From an uncultured Bacilli bacterium (GTDB lineage Bacteria; Bacillota_I; Bacilli_A; RF39; UBA660), in assembly GCA_934167885.1 (NCBI GenBank), contig CAKPMB010000004.1, positions 27,115 to 91,114 of the forward strand: 64,000 nucleotides of DNA. The letters are read 5' to 3'. This document shows, piece after piece, positions 9,775-19,467 of this stretch (position 1 is its first letter; every line of letters starts with the position of its first letter). Under the pieces are notes generated by a model that did not search any database, had not been told where the DNA came from, and saw only the letters and a program-made list of their open reading frames with translations. A program made the position numbers and the translations under genes.

Positions 9775-11895
9775 TTAATTCTTCTTTGTATATAATAAAT
9801 TTAGGTTAACTTCCAAATTTGTCGCCCCGTTAACGTCACTATTTTTAGCAATACTTTGACTTGTAACATAACCATTTCCATTTATAACACATTCTAAATT
9901 TAATAAATTACAAAATGTCATGACATCACTTTTACTATAACCTGTTAAATCTGGCATTGTAAATTTTTTACCATCTGTTAATAAGAAAACGTGACTTTCA
10001 CCATGAACAATCCCTGTTTTAGGATATTGATTTATTACTCTTGCACCATCACCTAAAATAATTGGTGATATACCATTATTTGTCAAGGTTTTAGTTGTAT
10101 CTTTAACATCTTGATTAATATAATTGTTTATTTCGTATTCATCACTTTTATCACTATCAACTTCATCATAAATATTGTAATATTTAGAAATATCTTTAAC
10201 AATATTTTTAACAACATTACTAAGAGCCTGAACACTATCACCTTTTTTAACAACACCATAAATAATTATTTCTGGATTATCCCGAGGGAACATTAACGCA
10301 ACACTACGATTTAAATTACTATTACCTGTTAAATATCCCTTACCATTAGTGCTCGCAATTTGGGCAGTTCCAGTTTTACCAATAATATCGTAACCTTCAA
10401 TTTTATAATTTTTACCAATACCATCCGGATCATTTATTGTGCGATACATTAAATTTTTAATATATTCAACCGTTTCACTACTTGCAACACGTCCTAATTC
10501 GGTTTTAGAGCCTTCAAAAGTTACCTTGCCATTCGCATCAACAATTTTATCAATAATATATGGTGATAATAACGTCCCATCATTAGCAATGGATGTTAAA
10601 GCCTTTATATACTGGATAGGTGTTGTCGTTATACCTTGACCAAATGAAGCATTCAAAATTTCTGTTTCATATTTAAAATTAATCTTACCACTTGACTCTA
10701 AATTACCACCAATTCCTGTTTTGGAACCAAAACCTAATTTTAATAAATAATTTTTAAAATATAGTGGATTTAAGTATTTATTCATTAAATTAACAACCGC
10801 TGTATTACTAGAATAGATAAAACCTTTATCATAAGAAATATAACCCCAACCAACTTTATTCCAATCACTTATCAAAGTATTATCCTTCGTTGTGTAACCA
10901 CCTGACTTGTATAACTCATCACCTTTATATACCCCAGCTTCTAAAGCCGCCATATACGTAAATATTTTCATCGTGCTACCTGGTTCAAAAGCAACGGATG
11001 TAATCTCATCCATATAGTTAGTTAAATTTCGTAGGTTAGGATCAAATGACGGATTAGTAGCGGATGCCAAAATTCTTCCTGTCTTAGCTTCAGCCACCAC
11101 TATATCCAAGCTTTCATATTTATAATCACTATATTTATCAATCGCCTGTTCCACAAAAAACTGCACATTATTGTCAATCGTTAAATAAATGGAAGAACCA
11201 TCCTTCGCTTCCTCACGCAATTCTTTCGTTCCCACTATTTTGTAACCGTTACGATCTTTTTGGTATATAACTGAACCATTTTTACCCGTTAAAACATCAT
11301 TATATGTTTTTTCAATACCGAGTTCTCCCGTTAGACTACCATCTTCTAAAGCCTTAGCATACCCAACTAAATAAGAGGCAAAGTCACCATATGGATAATA
11401 TCTTTTGGTTGTTTCAACAAAATCTATACCTGGAAGGTTAGCTTCCTTAATACGATCTTTTGTTATTTCATTAAGGCCCTTACCTTTAACACCAAACTCC
11501 GTTTGATATACCCCTTCTTTTGATAAATAAGAAAGAATAGTATCATAATCCATATCAAGAATAGCGGACAAAACTAAAGCCGTATTTTTCTTATCAACAA
11601 CATGTTGTGGCTTATTCTCATTCGTTGTTCTCTTAGGATCTAAATAAGCAATTAACGTATAACTTGAAACATCCTGTGCTAAGGCATTACCATTAACATC
11701 ATAAATAGTTCCCCTACTTGCCTTAATAACCGTTTTTTTTGTAGTTCGCTTACTCGCAAATTCTTGTAAATTAATACCATCTACTTTAGTGCTTAATGAT
11801 AATTGAGAAAGACGAATCATTAAAATAGCAAATAAAAAAAGCGCACAAAGAAGTGAAAAATTACTAATTTTAACATCACTATTTACGCTTTTCAT
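9775..11895 (-). CDS. pbpB: class B penicillin-binding protein with C-terminal PASTA region
   Basis: A 706-residue transpeptidase that cross-links septal peptidoglycan. There is one membrane segment at about 13-32, then the dimerisation domain. The active-site motifs are STMK at 307-310, SSN at 362-364 and KTGT at 507-510. The last 100 residues resemble PASTA repeats (TMPDLTGYSKSDVMTFCNLL). It lies in the mraZ-rsmH-ftsL-pbp order of the division and cell wall cluster, which points to the FtsI/PBP2B role in septation. PBP versus sporulation SpoVD cannot be separated by motifs alone. Confidence 0.9.
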   Translation of the reverse strand: MKSVNSDVKISNFSLLCALFLFAILMIRLSQLSLSTKVDGINLQEFASKRTTKKTVIKASRGTIYDVNGNALAQDVSSYTLIAYLDPKRTTNENKPQHVVDKKNTALVLSAILDMDYDTILSYLSKEGVYQTEFGVKGKGLNEITKDRIKEANLPGIDFVETTKRYYPYGDFASYLVGYAKALEDGSLTGELGIEKTYNDVLTGKNGSVIYQKDRNGYKIVGTKELREEAKDGSSIYLTIDNNVQFFVEQAIDKYSDYKYESLDIVVAEAKTGRILASATNPSFDPNLRNLTNYMDEITSVAFEPGSTMKIFTYMAALEAGVYKGDELYKSGGYTTKDNTLISDWNKVGWGYISYDKGFIYSSNTAVVNLMNKYLNPLYFKNYLLKLGFGSKTGIGGNLESSGKINFKYETEILNASFGQGITTTPIQYIKALTSIANDGTLLSPYIIDKIVDANGKVTFEGSKTELGRVASSETVEYIKNLMYRTINDPDGIGKNYKIEGYDIIGKTGTAQIASTNGKGYLTGNSNLNRSVALMFPRDNPEIIIYGVVKKGDSVQALSNVVKNIVKDISKYYNIYDEVDSDKSDEYEINNYINQDVKDTTKTLTNNGISPIILGDGARVINQYPKTGIVHGESHVFLLTDGKKFTMPDLTGYSKSDVMTFCNLLNLECVINGNGYVTSQSIAKNSDVNGATNLEVNLNLLYTKKN

Positions 11896-11967
11896 TACTT
11901 ACTCCTCCTTTATGATATAACTAAATATACCATATTTTCGGGATTATTTATAGATTTTCACACAAAT

Positions 11968-12258
11968 TTAATCAATATTTTTAATATTTTCATTATTATA
12001 AGTCAAACCCTCACTTTTAATAACTTTTTGAATATTATCAAGTGATACTAACTCATTAATTTTCATATTTAAACTTTCATTTGTCTTTTCTTGGGTTGAA
12101 ATACTTTTCTTCATTTTTTCAACTTTATAGTTAATTTCTGACAAAGTTGACTTTGTCCATACAATAACAATTGGCGATATTATAATTAAAAGAATAGTAA
12201 AAGCATACAAGATTTTTTCAAACTTTGTTATTTTAATTTTAACATTCTTTTTTTTCAC
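11968..12258 (-). CDS. ftsL: FtsL-like division protein
   Basis: A 96-residue single-pass protein: basic N-terminus, hydrophobic segment at about residues 15-34, then a heptad-like helical region (LSEINYKVEKMKKSISTQEK). This architecture and the position between rsmH and the penicillin-binding protein gene match FtsL, which bridges the divisome with FtsB/DivIC. Sequence identity in this family is always weak, so the call rests mainly on size, topology and synteny. Confidence 0.75.
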   Translation of the reverse strand: MKKKNVKIKITKFEKILYAFTILLIIISPIVIVWTKSTLSEINYKVEKMKKSISTQEKTNESLNMKINELVSLDNIQKVIKSEGLTYNNENIKNID

Positions 12259-12272
12259 AATATCACCACCTT

Positions 12273-13196
12273 TTATTTTATTCTCTCAATAATACGTAGT
12301 TTACTTGAACGACTACGATTATTTTCATTTAATTCTTTATCACTTGGAAGAATAACTTTTTGATTTATTAATTTATATTTAGCTTCATATTCCTCTGGAA
12401 TATTAGGAAGACCTCGCACCATTTTATCAACGGTTGTTACTTCCTTAAAAATATTTTTAACCATTCGATCTTCAAGAGAATGAAACGTAATAACAACGAT
12501 TCTTCCATGAATATTTAATAAATCAAGAGCATGTCTTAAAGATGTCTCTAGAACATCTAATTCATGATTAACTTCCATTCTAATTGCTTGAAATGTCTTT
12601 CTAGCAGGGTGTTTTAAAAGTCTTTCCTTATATGGATAAGACTCTTTAATAATTTCTGCTAACTCAAGAGTTGTTTTAATGGGTTTTACTGCTCTTCTCA
12701 TAACAATATTATGAGCAATAGCCTTAGCATGTTTATCTTCACCATATTTAAAAATAATATCTGCTAAATCTTTTTCACTATATTCATTCACAACATTATA
12801 AGCCGAGAAATCTTTATCCTTGTCCATTCTCATATCAAGCAAAGCATCATGATGATAACTAAAGCCACGTTCATCCTCATCAAGTTGTGGACTACTAACA
12901 CCTAAATCATACAATATGCCATCTACTTTAAAAATATTTCGTTTATTTAATTCTTCACTGATGTATTCAAAATTACTTTTTATTATTTCAAAATTACTAC
13001 TAACTTCACTAAGTTTTTTACTAGAATACTCAATCGCTTCAGCATCCTGGTCAAAGGCGAATAGAAAACCCCTTTTCACACGCTTTAAAATTTCACTGCT
13101 GTGCCCTCCATAACCTAAGGTACAATCAACATATACACCGTCATTTTTCAAGTTTAGACCTTGAAGAGACTCCTCCAACATAACACTATAATGCAT
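12273..13196 (-). CDS. rsmH: 16S rRNA (cytosine-1402-N4)-methyltransferase
   Basis: A 307-residue SAM-dependent methyltransferase of the MraW family. The N-terminus HYSVMLEESLQGL, the SAM motif DCTLGYGGHSSEIL, and the block GILYDLGVSSPQLD followed by ERGFSY are typical, as is VVITFHSLEDRMVK near residue 235. It modifies the ribosomal P-site region of 16S rRNA. It follows mraZ by 8 bp and precedes ftsL by 14 bp in the division cluster. Confidence 0.95.
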   Translation of the reverse strand: MHYSVMLEESLQGLNLKNDGVYVDCTLGYGGHSSEILKRVKRGFLFAFDQDAEAIEYSSKKLSEVSSNFEIIKSNFEYISEELNKRNIFKVDGILYDLGVSSPQLDEDERGFSYHHDALLDMRMDKDKDFSAYNVVNEYSEKDLADIIFKYGEDKHAKAIAHNIVMRRAVKPIKTTLELAEIIKESYPYKERLLKHPARKTFQAIRMEVNHELDVLETSLRHALDLLNIHGRIVVITFHSLEDRMVKNIFKEVTTVDKMVRGLPNIPEEYEAKYKLINQKVILPSDKELNENNRSRSSKLRIIERIK

Positions 13197-13204
13197 AAAC
13201 CCTC

Positions 13205-13648
13205 CTATAATTCCAAACTTGAAGAAAATAAATTTTCCGAAATATCAGATAAACTATCTATATTCGATTGCATAAATTCATCCCATTTAGAAGATGACCA
13301 TATTTCAATACGATTTAAAACTCCTATCAAAACAACATCTTTTTCAATAGATGCAAAATCTTTTAAATAAGATGGTATAACCACGCGGCCTTGTTTATCG
13401 AATTCCAAAGTAGTAGCACCACTCGTTAAAAAGCGCGTAAATTTACGTGAATCAGACCTTGTCCAGGCAAGACCATTCATTTTTTCCAATATTTTTTGCC
13501 ATTCTTCACAACTATAACAAAATAAACAGCCATCTAATCCTCGTGTGATAACAATATTTTCACCCAAATTATTTCTAAACTTACTAGGTATTATCAAACG
13601 ATTTTTAAGATTTAAACTATGTCTATATTCACCTGTAAACATCGACAT
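13205..13648 (-). CDS. mraZ: transcriptional regulator MraZ
   Basis: The first gene of the division cluster. It has two MraZ/AbrB-like halves: MFTGEYRHSLNLKNRLIIPS near the start and TLEFDKQGRVVIPSYLKDF near residue 90. In other bacteria MraZ binds repeats upstream of its own operon and represses it. I start at the ATG at 13648 (147 residues) because GGGGGAAAG lies 5 nt upstream and the family begins close to MFxGEY; the open frame extends 20 codons further without a ribosome site. Confidence 0.93.
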   Translation of the reverse strand: MSMFTGEYRHSLNLKNRLIIPSKFRNNLGENIVITRGLDGCLFCYSCEEWQKILEKMNGLAWTRSDSRKFTRFLTSGATTLEFDKQGRVVIPSYLKDFASIEKDVVLIGVLNRIEIWSSSKWDEFMQSNIDSLSDISENLFSSSLEL

Positions 13649-13695
13649 CACCACTTTCCCCCACAATGTGCCACTCTTCAAGTTAATAATACTAT

Positions 13696-13724
13696 ATTTT
13701 AATATCAAAGTCTAGTTTTTGCAA
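13696..13724 (-). promoter_or_regulatory. probable promoter of the mraZ operon
   Basis: TTGCAA (13719-13724) and TAAAAT (13696-13701) on the minus strand are spaced by 17 bp, about 48 bp upstream of the mraZ start. Both boxes have mismatches to consensus, so this is a moderate call. I did not find clear MraZ-box repeats. Confidence 0.5.
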
Positions 13725-13793
13725 ACTATTTTTTATTAACTTTACATATTTAGAAAAATTGGTTCCATACTATTAATGAAAGGACTATTAAAT

Positions 13794-14015
13794 ATGGAAA
13801 TAAAAATCAAAGATTATATTATTAATAATTTTAAAAATGATAACAAAGAAACTTTAAAAAAAGCCATCAATGAATCCATTAATGAACAAGACGAAGTTGT
13901 GCTTCCAGGACTAGGAGTTTTTTTAAGCCTTATATGGCAAGGAATGGATGATAATGAAAAAGAAAAAACCGTTAATATTTTATATAGTGAACTAAGAAAA
14001 AAAGAAAGTTATTGA
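13794..14015 (+). CDS. sspI: small acid-soluble spore protein SspI-like
   Basis: A short acidic protein, 73 residues from the ATG at 13794. The segment VVLPGLGVFLSLIWQ matches the diagnostic LPGLGVxFExIW core of SspI, a small protein of the spore core. AAAGGA lies upstream of this ATG; an ATG six codons earlier would overlap that site. It is a lone plus-strand gene with its own terminator, which is usual for spore genes made in the forespore. Together with GerM, GerE and SpoIIIAH-like genes it indicates a sporulating lineage. Confidence 0.85.
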   Translation: MEIKIKDYIINNFKNDNKETLKKAINESINEQDEVVLPGLGVFLSLIWQGMDDNEKEKTVNILYSELRKKESY

Positions 14016-14044
14016 GCAAAATTAAATACTCAATAACTTTTTTT
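14009..14044 (+). terminator. terminator of sspI
   Basis: TTATTGAG pairs with CTCAATAA across a 12-nt loop and is followed by a run of seven T residues. It overlaps the sspI stop codon region and the 3' end of glyS, which converges from the right. Confidence 0.8.
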
Positions 14045-15404
14045 AAAACTTAATTTTATCTTTAATATAAGGTATTACCTCTGAAACATTTAAAGTTATT
14101 TGTTCCATAGTATCACGATTTCTAATAGTTACTTTATCATTATTTAAAGTTTCATCATCTACTGTTATACAAAAAGGTGTTCCAACAGCATCTGCTCTAC
14201 GATATCTTTTACCAATATTACCTGCATCATCATATGATGTCATAAATTCTTTTGATAACATTTGATAAATTTCTTGAGCTTTTTCAGTATGATTCTTTTT
14301 AATAAGTGGTAATACACATGCCTTGTATGGCGCTAAATAAGGAGACAACTTCATAACTTCACGGGTTGATCCATCCGCTAATTCTTCACGATGATATCCT
14401 TCAAAAAGAAGTGCTAACACTGTTCTATCAAGACCATATGTTGATTCAATAATATATGGAATAAATTTTTCATTAGTAACTGGATCAAGATACATCATAC
14501 TCTCTCCACTATACTTTTGATGACGTGTTAAATCAAAATTAGTGCGATTATGTGTGCCGTTAATTTCACCCCAACCAAATGGGAATAAATATTCAATGTC
14601 ACAAGCAGCCTTAGCATAATGTGCTAATTTTTCATGATCATGAAAACGCAACTTTGAAGCTGGCAAACCTAAATCCATATAAAACTTTTTACCATATTCC
14701 TTGAAATATTCATATAATTCATGATCACTACCTTCATGACAGAAAGTTTGATATTCCATTTGTTCAAACTCAATTGTTCTAAAAGTAAAGTTTCCAGGAG
14801 TAATTTCATTTCTAAAAGCTTTACCTATTTGACCAATACTGAAAGGAAGTTTAGCACGCATACTTCTTTGAACATTTAAAAAGTTGACATACTCACCTTG
14901 AGCATTTTCAGGACGTAAATAAACTACACTCTTACTATCTTTCGTAACACCACGATATGTTTCAAACATTAATTTAAATTGGCGAATATCTGTAAAATCA
15001 CATTTACCACATTTTGGACATGGAACATTATTTTCACGAATATATTGTATCAATTCTTCGTTACTCATAGCGTCTCCGATACTTGATTTAGTATAGTCAT
15101 TAACTAAATTATCGGCACGGCTTCTGGTCTTGCAATGTCTACAATCTGTTAGGGGATCAGCAAAACTTTCAACGTGACCTGATGCTTCCCAAACTCTAGG
15201 GTGCATTAAAATATCAGCATCTAATTCATAAGCATTTGGACGTTCTTGAATAAAACGCTTACGCCATGCATCCTTAACATTATTTTTTAATCTAGAACCT
15301 AATGGACCATAATCCCAAGTATTAGCAAGCCCACCATATATTTCACTTCCTTGAAATATATAACCATATTGTTTACAGTAATTAACTAAATCATCCATTT
15401 TCAT
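14043..15404 (-). CDS. glyS: glycyl-tRNA synthetase, single-chain class II type
   Basis: A 453-residue class II synthetase of the dimeric (eukaryote/archaea-like) form found in many Bacilli and Mollicutes, not the alpha-beta tetramer. The N-terminus (YGYIFQGSEIYGGLANTWDY) recognises the substrate. Cys clusters CRHCKTR and CPKCGKCDF could bind zinc. Motif 2 is FRNEITPGNFTFRTIEFEQME, written here as positions about 198-218, and motif 3 is GLDRTVLALL. The anticodon-binding domain is C-terminal. It is regulated by the T-box upstream. Confidence 0.95.
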   Translation of the reverse strand: MKMDDLVNYCKQYGYIFQGSEIYGGLANTWDYGPLGSRLKNNVKDAWRKRFIQERPNAYELDADILMHPRVWEASGHVESFADPLTDCRHCKTRSRADNLVNDYTKSSIGDAMSNEELIQYIRENNVPCPKCGKCDFTDIRQFKLMFETYRGVTKDSKSVVYLRPENAQGEYVNFLNVQRSMRAKLPFSIGQIGKAFRNEITPGNFTFRTIEFEQMEYQTFCHEGSDHELYEYFKEYGKKFYMDLGLPASKLRFHDHEKLAHYAKAACDIEYLFPFGWGEINGTHNRTNFDLTRHQKYSGESMMYLDPVTNEKFIPYIIESTYGLDRTVLALLFEGYHREELADGSTREVMKLSPYLAPYKACVLPLIKKNHTEKAQEIYQMLSKEFMTSYDDAGNIGKRYRRADAVGTPFCITVDDETLNNDKVTIRNRDTMEQITLNVSEVIPYIKDKIKF

Positions 15405-15426
15405 ACTATCACCCTCTCTTACAAAT

Positions 15427-15549
15427 AAAAAAAGATTCCCTATAACGTAAAGACGAGTTACCCCGCGGTTCCACTTTACTTATTCAAAGAATCCCTCAAT
15501 ATTTATTGCTCCAGTTTTCCACACCATCATCGCATTAATTACTAAATTT
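15427..15549 (-). promoter_or_regulatory. short T-box leader of glyS
   Basis: The minus-strand core GTGGAACCGCGG (15463-15474) is the classic T-box sequence. Its UGGA bulge fits the U discriminator of tRNA-Gly. A terminator follows, in which GATTC pairs with GAATC and GTAAAG with CTTTAC before a T7 tract. The promoter at 15556-15584 leaves only about 75 nt 5' of the T-box core, which is short for a normal Stem I. I could not assign the specifier loop. Confidence 0.8.
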
Positions 15550-15555
15550 AACTAA

Positions 15556-15584
15556 ATTATACAATGATAGTTTAGTAAAGTCAA
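15556..15584 (-). promoter_or_regulatory. promoter of glyS
   Basis: TTGACT (15579-15584) and TATAAT (15556-15561) on the minus strand with a 17-bp spacer. It lies directly downstream of the terminator at 15600-15653, so transcription of the glyS leader should begin here near 15549. Confidence 0.8.
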
Positions 15585-15599
15585 TAAAAATACACTATA

Positions 15600-15653
15600 T
15601 AAAATAAAAACCAACCATCATTATGTTTCATTTGAAACACAATAATTAGTTGG
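15600..15653 (-). terminator. terminator downstream of the coiled-coil protein gene
   Basis: An imperfect long stem (CCAAC...GTTTC with GAAAC...GTTGG) capped by a 4-nt loop and followed on the minus strand by TTTTTATTTT. The 230 bp between it and the stop at 15883 hold no recognised gene, only an 11-codon frame near 15700 starting MERLYGFKRHE that I cannot support. Confidence 0.75.
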
Positions 15654-15882
15654 CCGCCTTTCTTATTATTCATGCCTTTTAAAACCATATAATCTTTCCA
15701 TTAAACTCTTAGATAAACTGTAATAAAAATATAAATCATAAACTATAGTATATAAAATGTTATATATGATATAACACGTAAAATGTTTAGAGTATAAAAA
15801 TCAAAATAGAATAATAAGAACACTTGGGCTAAAAACTTTATATTTTATTTAATCTACAAAATAACTTAGTAGAACCCCTAAA

Positions 15883-16392
15883 TTAAATTTCAAATTCTAA
15901 AGAATTTAATTTTGATATTTCAAAATCAGTTTTTTGTATTTCATTATTAATTTCTTCAAGTCTTGCTCTTAACTTTTTAGCATCAAAGTTAACTGTCTTG
16001 CACTCAAAATAAGAATTATTTACTTCAGTAACACGCTTCTTAGAATTCTTTAATGATAGTAATTCTTCATACGTTGTTTTAAGTTTTCTTAAATTAGTAT
16101 TATCGACAATAGCTTGTTGAATACTTCTTCCGTCATTCAACTTAAATTGATTATTCTTCTCATATAAAATAGTTTTTAATCTTGATAACTCAAGAACACT
16201 TTTTTCTATTCCGTCAAGATCTAAATCAAATGCCTCTTTATTGTCTTCAATAACGTTAAGACGTCCATCAAGTTCTTCAACTGATGTATTAATTGCATAT
16301 TCATTTATAGTATAACCAATGTTGTTTATATTCTTTTCTTCCTCACTAATTAAATTCATTAAAGCTGATATATTTGTTTTCATTCTACCCAC
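15883..16392 (-). CDS. coiled-coil protein, DIP1984-like
   Basis: A 169-residue charged, almost wholly helical protein without a signal or membrane segment. The middle part (LNDGRSIQQAIVDNTNLRKL) and the heptad-rich C-terminus resemble the DIP1984/septicolysin-like family, where an INxTN...DGxTL pattern is followed by a helical tail. The match is by eye and weak. The start at 16392 has GGAGAGTGGGTAG upstream. It appears to be a single-gene transcript. Confidence 0.5.
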   Translation of the reverse strand: MGRMKTNISALMNLISEEEKNINNIGYTINEYAINTSVEELDGRLNVIEDNKEAFDLDLDGIEKSVLELSRLKTILYEKNNQFKLNDGRSIQQAIVDNTNLRKLKTTYEELLSLKNSKKRVTEVNNSYFECKTVNFDAKKLRARLEEINNEIQKTDFEISKLNSLEFEI

Positions 16393-16689
16393 TCTCCTTC
16401 GACTGATTAAATTCTACTAAATTAAGGACCTTTAAAGGTCGCCTCTAAAGCGACAAAATCATTGTAAAAGCATATTATGTCCGCATAAAGTTATTTAGGC
16501 ATGACACAATGTATTTTATCAAAAATATTCTTGTGTTAAATGATATTAGACAAAATAATTGTTAATTAACGTAAATAAAAAGCATTTTTACAATTTATTT
16601 AACTAAATTTTGTGATTGATATAAAATATTATTCATATAAATCACAATTAAACTGAACAAAATTTAATAAACTAAACATTTTTGATACC
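16393..16689. other. intergenic region with small palindromes
   Basis: About 300 bp without a gene. Close to the 16392 start are a perfect palindrome (GACCTTTAAAGGTC, around 16426-16441) and a hairpin GTCGC/GCGAC with a 7-nt loop just after it. They could be an operator or leader structure for the gene at 15883-16392. A plausible -10 (GATAAAAT) on the minus strand lies near 16510-16525. I see nothing else in it. Confidence 0.4.
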
Positions 16690-16721
16690 AAAAAAAAGCC
16701 AAGACGTATATTATCTTAGCT
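16690..16721 (-). terminator. terminator of ppdK
   Basis: AGCTAAGA pairs with TCTTGGCT (one G-T pair) across a 9-nt loop and is followed by eight T residues on the minus strand, 15 bp past the ppdK stop. Confidence 0.85.
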
Positions 16722-16735
16722 TTCTAATCCCATAA

Positions 16736-19369
16736 TTAATTATTTTTTTCTTTTATTGCAGCTTGTGCAGCAGCAAGACGAGCAATAGGAACTCTAAATG
16801 GAGAACAAGAAACATATGTTAAACCAATTCTATGACAGAATTCAACACTACTTGGTTCACCACCATGTTCACCACAAATACCAAGTTTAATATTTGGACG
16901 AACACTACGACCCTTTTCAACAGCCATTTTAACAAGTTTACCAACACCATCTTGATCTAATTTAGCGAATGGGTCAAATTCATAAATTTTATTTTGATAA
17001 TAACTATCTAAGAATTTACCAGCATCATCTCTAGAAAAACCAAATGTCATTTGTGTTAAATCGTTTGTTCCGAATGAGAAGAATTCAGCTTCTTCAGCAA
17101 TTTCATCAGCTGTTAAAGCAGCTCTTGGAATTTCAATCATTGTTCCAATATGATATTCAATATCACTCTTCTTTTCTTTCTTAACAAGTTCAGCTGTTTC
17201 TACAACAACATCTTTTACAAATTTTAATTCCTTCTTTTCGCCAACAAGTGGAATCATGATTTCAGGAACGATATCATAACCATCTTCTTCATGAACTTCA
17301 ATAGCAGCTTCCATTAAAGCACGAGTTTGCATTCTAGCGATTTCAGGATAAGTTACAGCTAAACGACATCCTCTATGTCCCATCATTGGGTTAAATTCAT
17401 GTAATTCATCACATTTTTCTTTTAAATGTTTTACTGTAACACCCATTTCTTTAGCTAGAGCTTTTATATCTTTTTCATCTGTTGGTAAGAATTCATGAAG
17501 TGGTGGGTCTAAATAACGAACTGTCATAGGTAGACCTTTTAATTCCTTATACATTGCCTTAAAATCAGCCTTTTGGAATGGAATTAATTCATTTAAAGCA
17601 CCTTCACGAGCTTCAACTGTCTCAGATAAAATCATCTTACGAATCTTAGGAATACGATCCTCTTCAAAGAACATATGTTCTGTTCTACATAAACCAATTC
17701 CCTCAGCACCCAATTCAACAGCCTTCTTAGTATCACGAGGATTATCAGCATTAGTTCTAACACTTAAACGACGAACTTCATCTGCATATTTCATAATACG
17801 GCCAAAGTTACCACTTACAGTTGCTTCACAAGTTTTAATATCACCTTTATAGATTTTACCAGTTGAACCATCAAGTGAAATATAATCACCTTCATGGAAT
17901 GTATAACCACCTAAAGTGAATTCCTTAGCTTCTTCATCAATGTGAATTGCACCACATCCTGAAACACAGCATGTTCCCATACCACGAGCAACAACAGCAG
18001 CATGTGATGTCATACCACCACGAACAGTTAAGACACCTTGAGAGGCAACCATTCCTTCAATATCTTCTGGAGTTGTTTCAAGACGAACTAAGATAACACG
18101 TTCTCCTCTTCCACCTTTACCAGCAGCTTTAGCGTCATTAGCAGTGAAATAAATACGACCAGCAGCAGCACCTGGAGATGCAGGTAGGGCTTCACCGATT
18201 ACTTCGCCTTCTTTTAACGCTTTAGCATCGAAAGTAGGATGTAATAATTGATCAAGACTCTTAGCATCAATTCTTAAAACAGCTTCTTCTTTGGTAATCA
18301 TACCTTCATCAACTAAATCGCAAGCAATATTAATAGCAGCTTGAGCTGTTCTCTTACCATTACGAGTTTGTAAGAAATATAATTTACCTTCTTGAATAGT
18401 AAATTCCATATCTTGCATATCACGATAATGATTTTCTAGTTTTGTAGCAATTTCAACAAATTCTTTATAACATTCTGGTAAATCTTCTTCAAGTTTAGCA
18501 ATTGGTTGTGGAGTTCTAACACCAGCAACAACGTCTTCACCTTGAGCGTTAATTAAATATTCACCATATATACCTTTTTCACCAGTTGCAGGATTTCTTG
18601 TAAATGCAACACCAGTTCCCGATGTATTACCCATATTACCAAAAACCATAGCTTGAACATTAACAGCTGTTCCCCAATCACCTGGAATATCATTCATACG
18701 ACGATATACAATGGCACGTGGATTATCCCATGAACGGAATACAGCACGAACGGCTCCCATTAATTGTTCACGTGGATCTTGTGGGAATTCTTGACCATTC
18801 ATATGATCACTATATACCTTCTTAAAACGTTTTACTAATTCTTTCAAATCATTAACATCTAATTCAGTATCATAATGAACACCTTTTTCAGCTTTTAACT
18901 CATCGATTATTTTTTCAAAGAATGATTTGTTAACTTCCATAACAACATCTGAATACATTTGAATAAAACGACGATATGAGTCGTATGCAAAGCGAGCATT
19001 ACCTGTTTTTTCAGCAAAACCTTCAACAGCTACATCATTTAAACCTAAATTTAAAATAGTATCCATCATACCAGGCATTGATGCACGTGCACCACTTCTT
19101 ACTGAAACTAATAATGGATCTTTATTATCTCCAAATTTTTTTCCTTGTAATTTTTCTAAATCACTTAAAGCTTCAAAAATTTGTTTTTCAATATCCTTAC
19201 TAATTGTTTCATTATTCTTGTAGTAATCTGTACAAGCTTCAGTTGTAACCGTAAATCCCTGAGGTATTGGTAAACCTAAATTAGTCATTTCTGCTAAGTT
19301 AGCACCTTTACCACCAAGTAGATTACGCATGTCTTTATTTCCTTCTTTAAAGGAATAAACAAATTTCAT
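16736..19369 (-). CDS. ppdK: pyruvate, phosphate dikinase
   Basis: An 877-residue enzyme of normal length that interconverts pyruvate + ATP + Pi and PEP + AMP + PPi. The N-terminal nucleotide-binding domain begins with LLGGKGANLAEM. The phosphohistidine domain has GGMTSHAAVVARGMGT near residue 452. The PEP/pyruvate TIM barrel ends with GICGEHGGEPSSVEF near residue 830, carrying the active-site Cys. It has its own terminator and a GAGGA site before the ATG. It suggests PPi-based glycolysis/gluconeogenesis in a fermentative organism. Confidence 0.97.
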   Translation of the reverse strand: MKFVYSFKEGNKDMRNLLGGKGANLAEMTNLGLPIPQGFTVTTEACTDYYKNNETISKDIEKQIFEALSDLEKLQGKKFGDNKDPLLVSVRSGARASMPGMMDTILNLGLNDVAVEGFAEKTGNARFAYDSYRRFIQMYSDVVMEVNKSFFEKIIDELKAEKGVHYDTELDVNDLKELVKRFKKVYSDHMNGQEFPQDPREQLMGAVRAVFRSWDNPRAIVYRRMNDIPGDWGTAVNVQAMVFGNMGNTSGTGVAFTRNPATGEKGIYGEYLINAQGEDVVAGVRTPQPIAKLEEDLPECYKEFVEIATKLENHYRDMQDMEFTIQEGKLYFLQTRNGKRTAQAAINIACDLVDEGMITKEEAVLRIDAKSLDQLLHPTFDAKALKEGEVIGEALPASPGAAAGRIYFTANDAKAAGKGGRGERVILVRLETTPEDIEGMVASQGVLTVRGGMTSHAAVVARGMGTCCVSGCGAIHIDEEAKEFTLGGYTFHEGDYISLDGSTGKIYKGDIKTCEATVSGNFGRIMKYADEVRRLSVRTNADNPRDTKKAVELGAEGIGLCRTEHMFFEEDRIPKIRKMILSETVEAREGALNELIPFQKADFKAMYKELKGLPMTVRYLDPPLHEFLPTDEKDIKALAKEMGVTVKHLKEKCDELHEFNPMMGHRGCRLAVTYPEIARMQTRALMEAAIEVHEEDGYDIVPEIMIPLVGEKKELKFVKDVVVETAELVKKEKKSDIEYHIGTMIEIPRAALTADEIAEEAEFFSFGTNDLTQMTFGFSRDDAGKFLDSYYQNKIYEFDPFAKLDQDGVGKLVKMAVEKGRSVRPNIKLGICGEHGGEPSSVEFCHRIGLTYVSCSPFRVPIARLAAAQAAIKEKNN

Positions 19370-19402
19370 AAATCCTCCTCTTCTACCATATTATTATATA
19401 AT

Positions 19403-19425
19403 AAAAAAAAGGTTGTTAACAACCT
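19403..19425 (-). terminator. terminator of the Tad pilus operon
   Basis: A perfect palindromic stem AGGTTGTTAACAACCT (19410-19425) followed by eight T residues on the minus strand, about 40 bp after the last small membrane-protein gene. Confidence 0.85.
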
Positions 19426-19467
19426 TCCTACGTCAATTTGACAAAAATATACGATAATACTTTCTTA

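Noticed and set aside
13161..13370. Plus-strand frame across the mraZ-rsmH junction
   Set aside because: It is antisense to two conserved genes and lacks a ribosome site.
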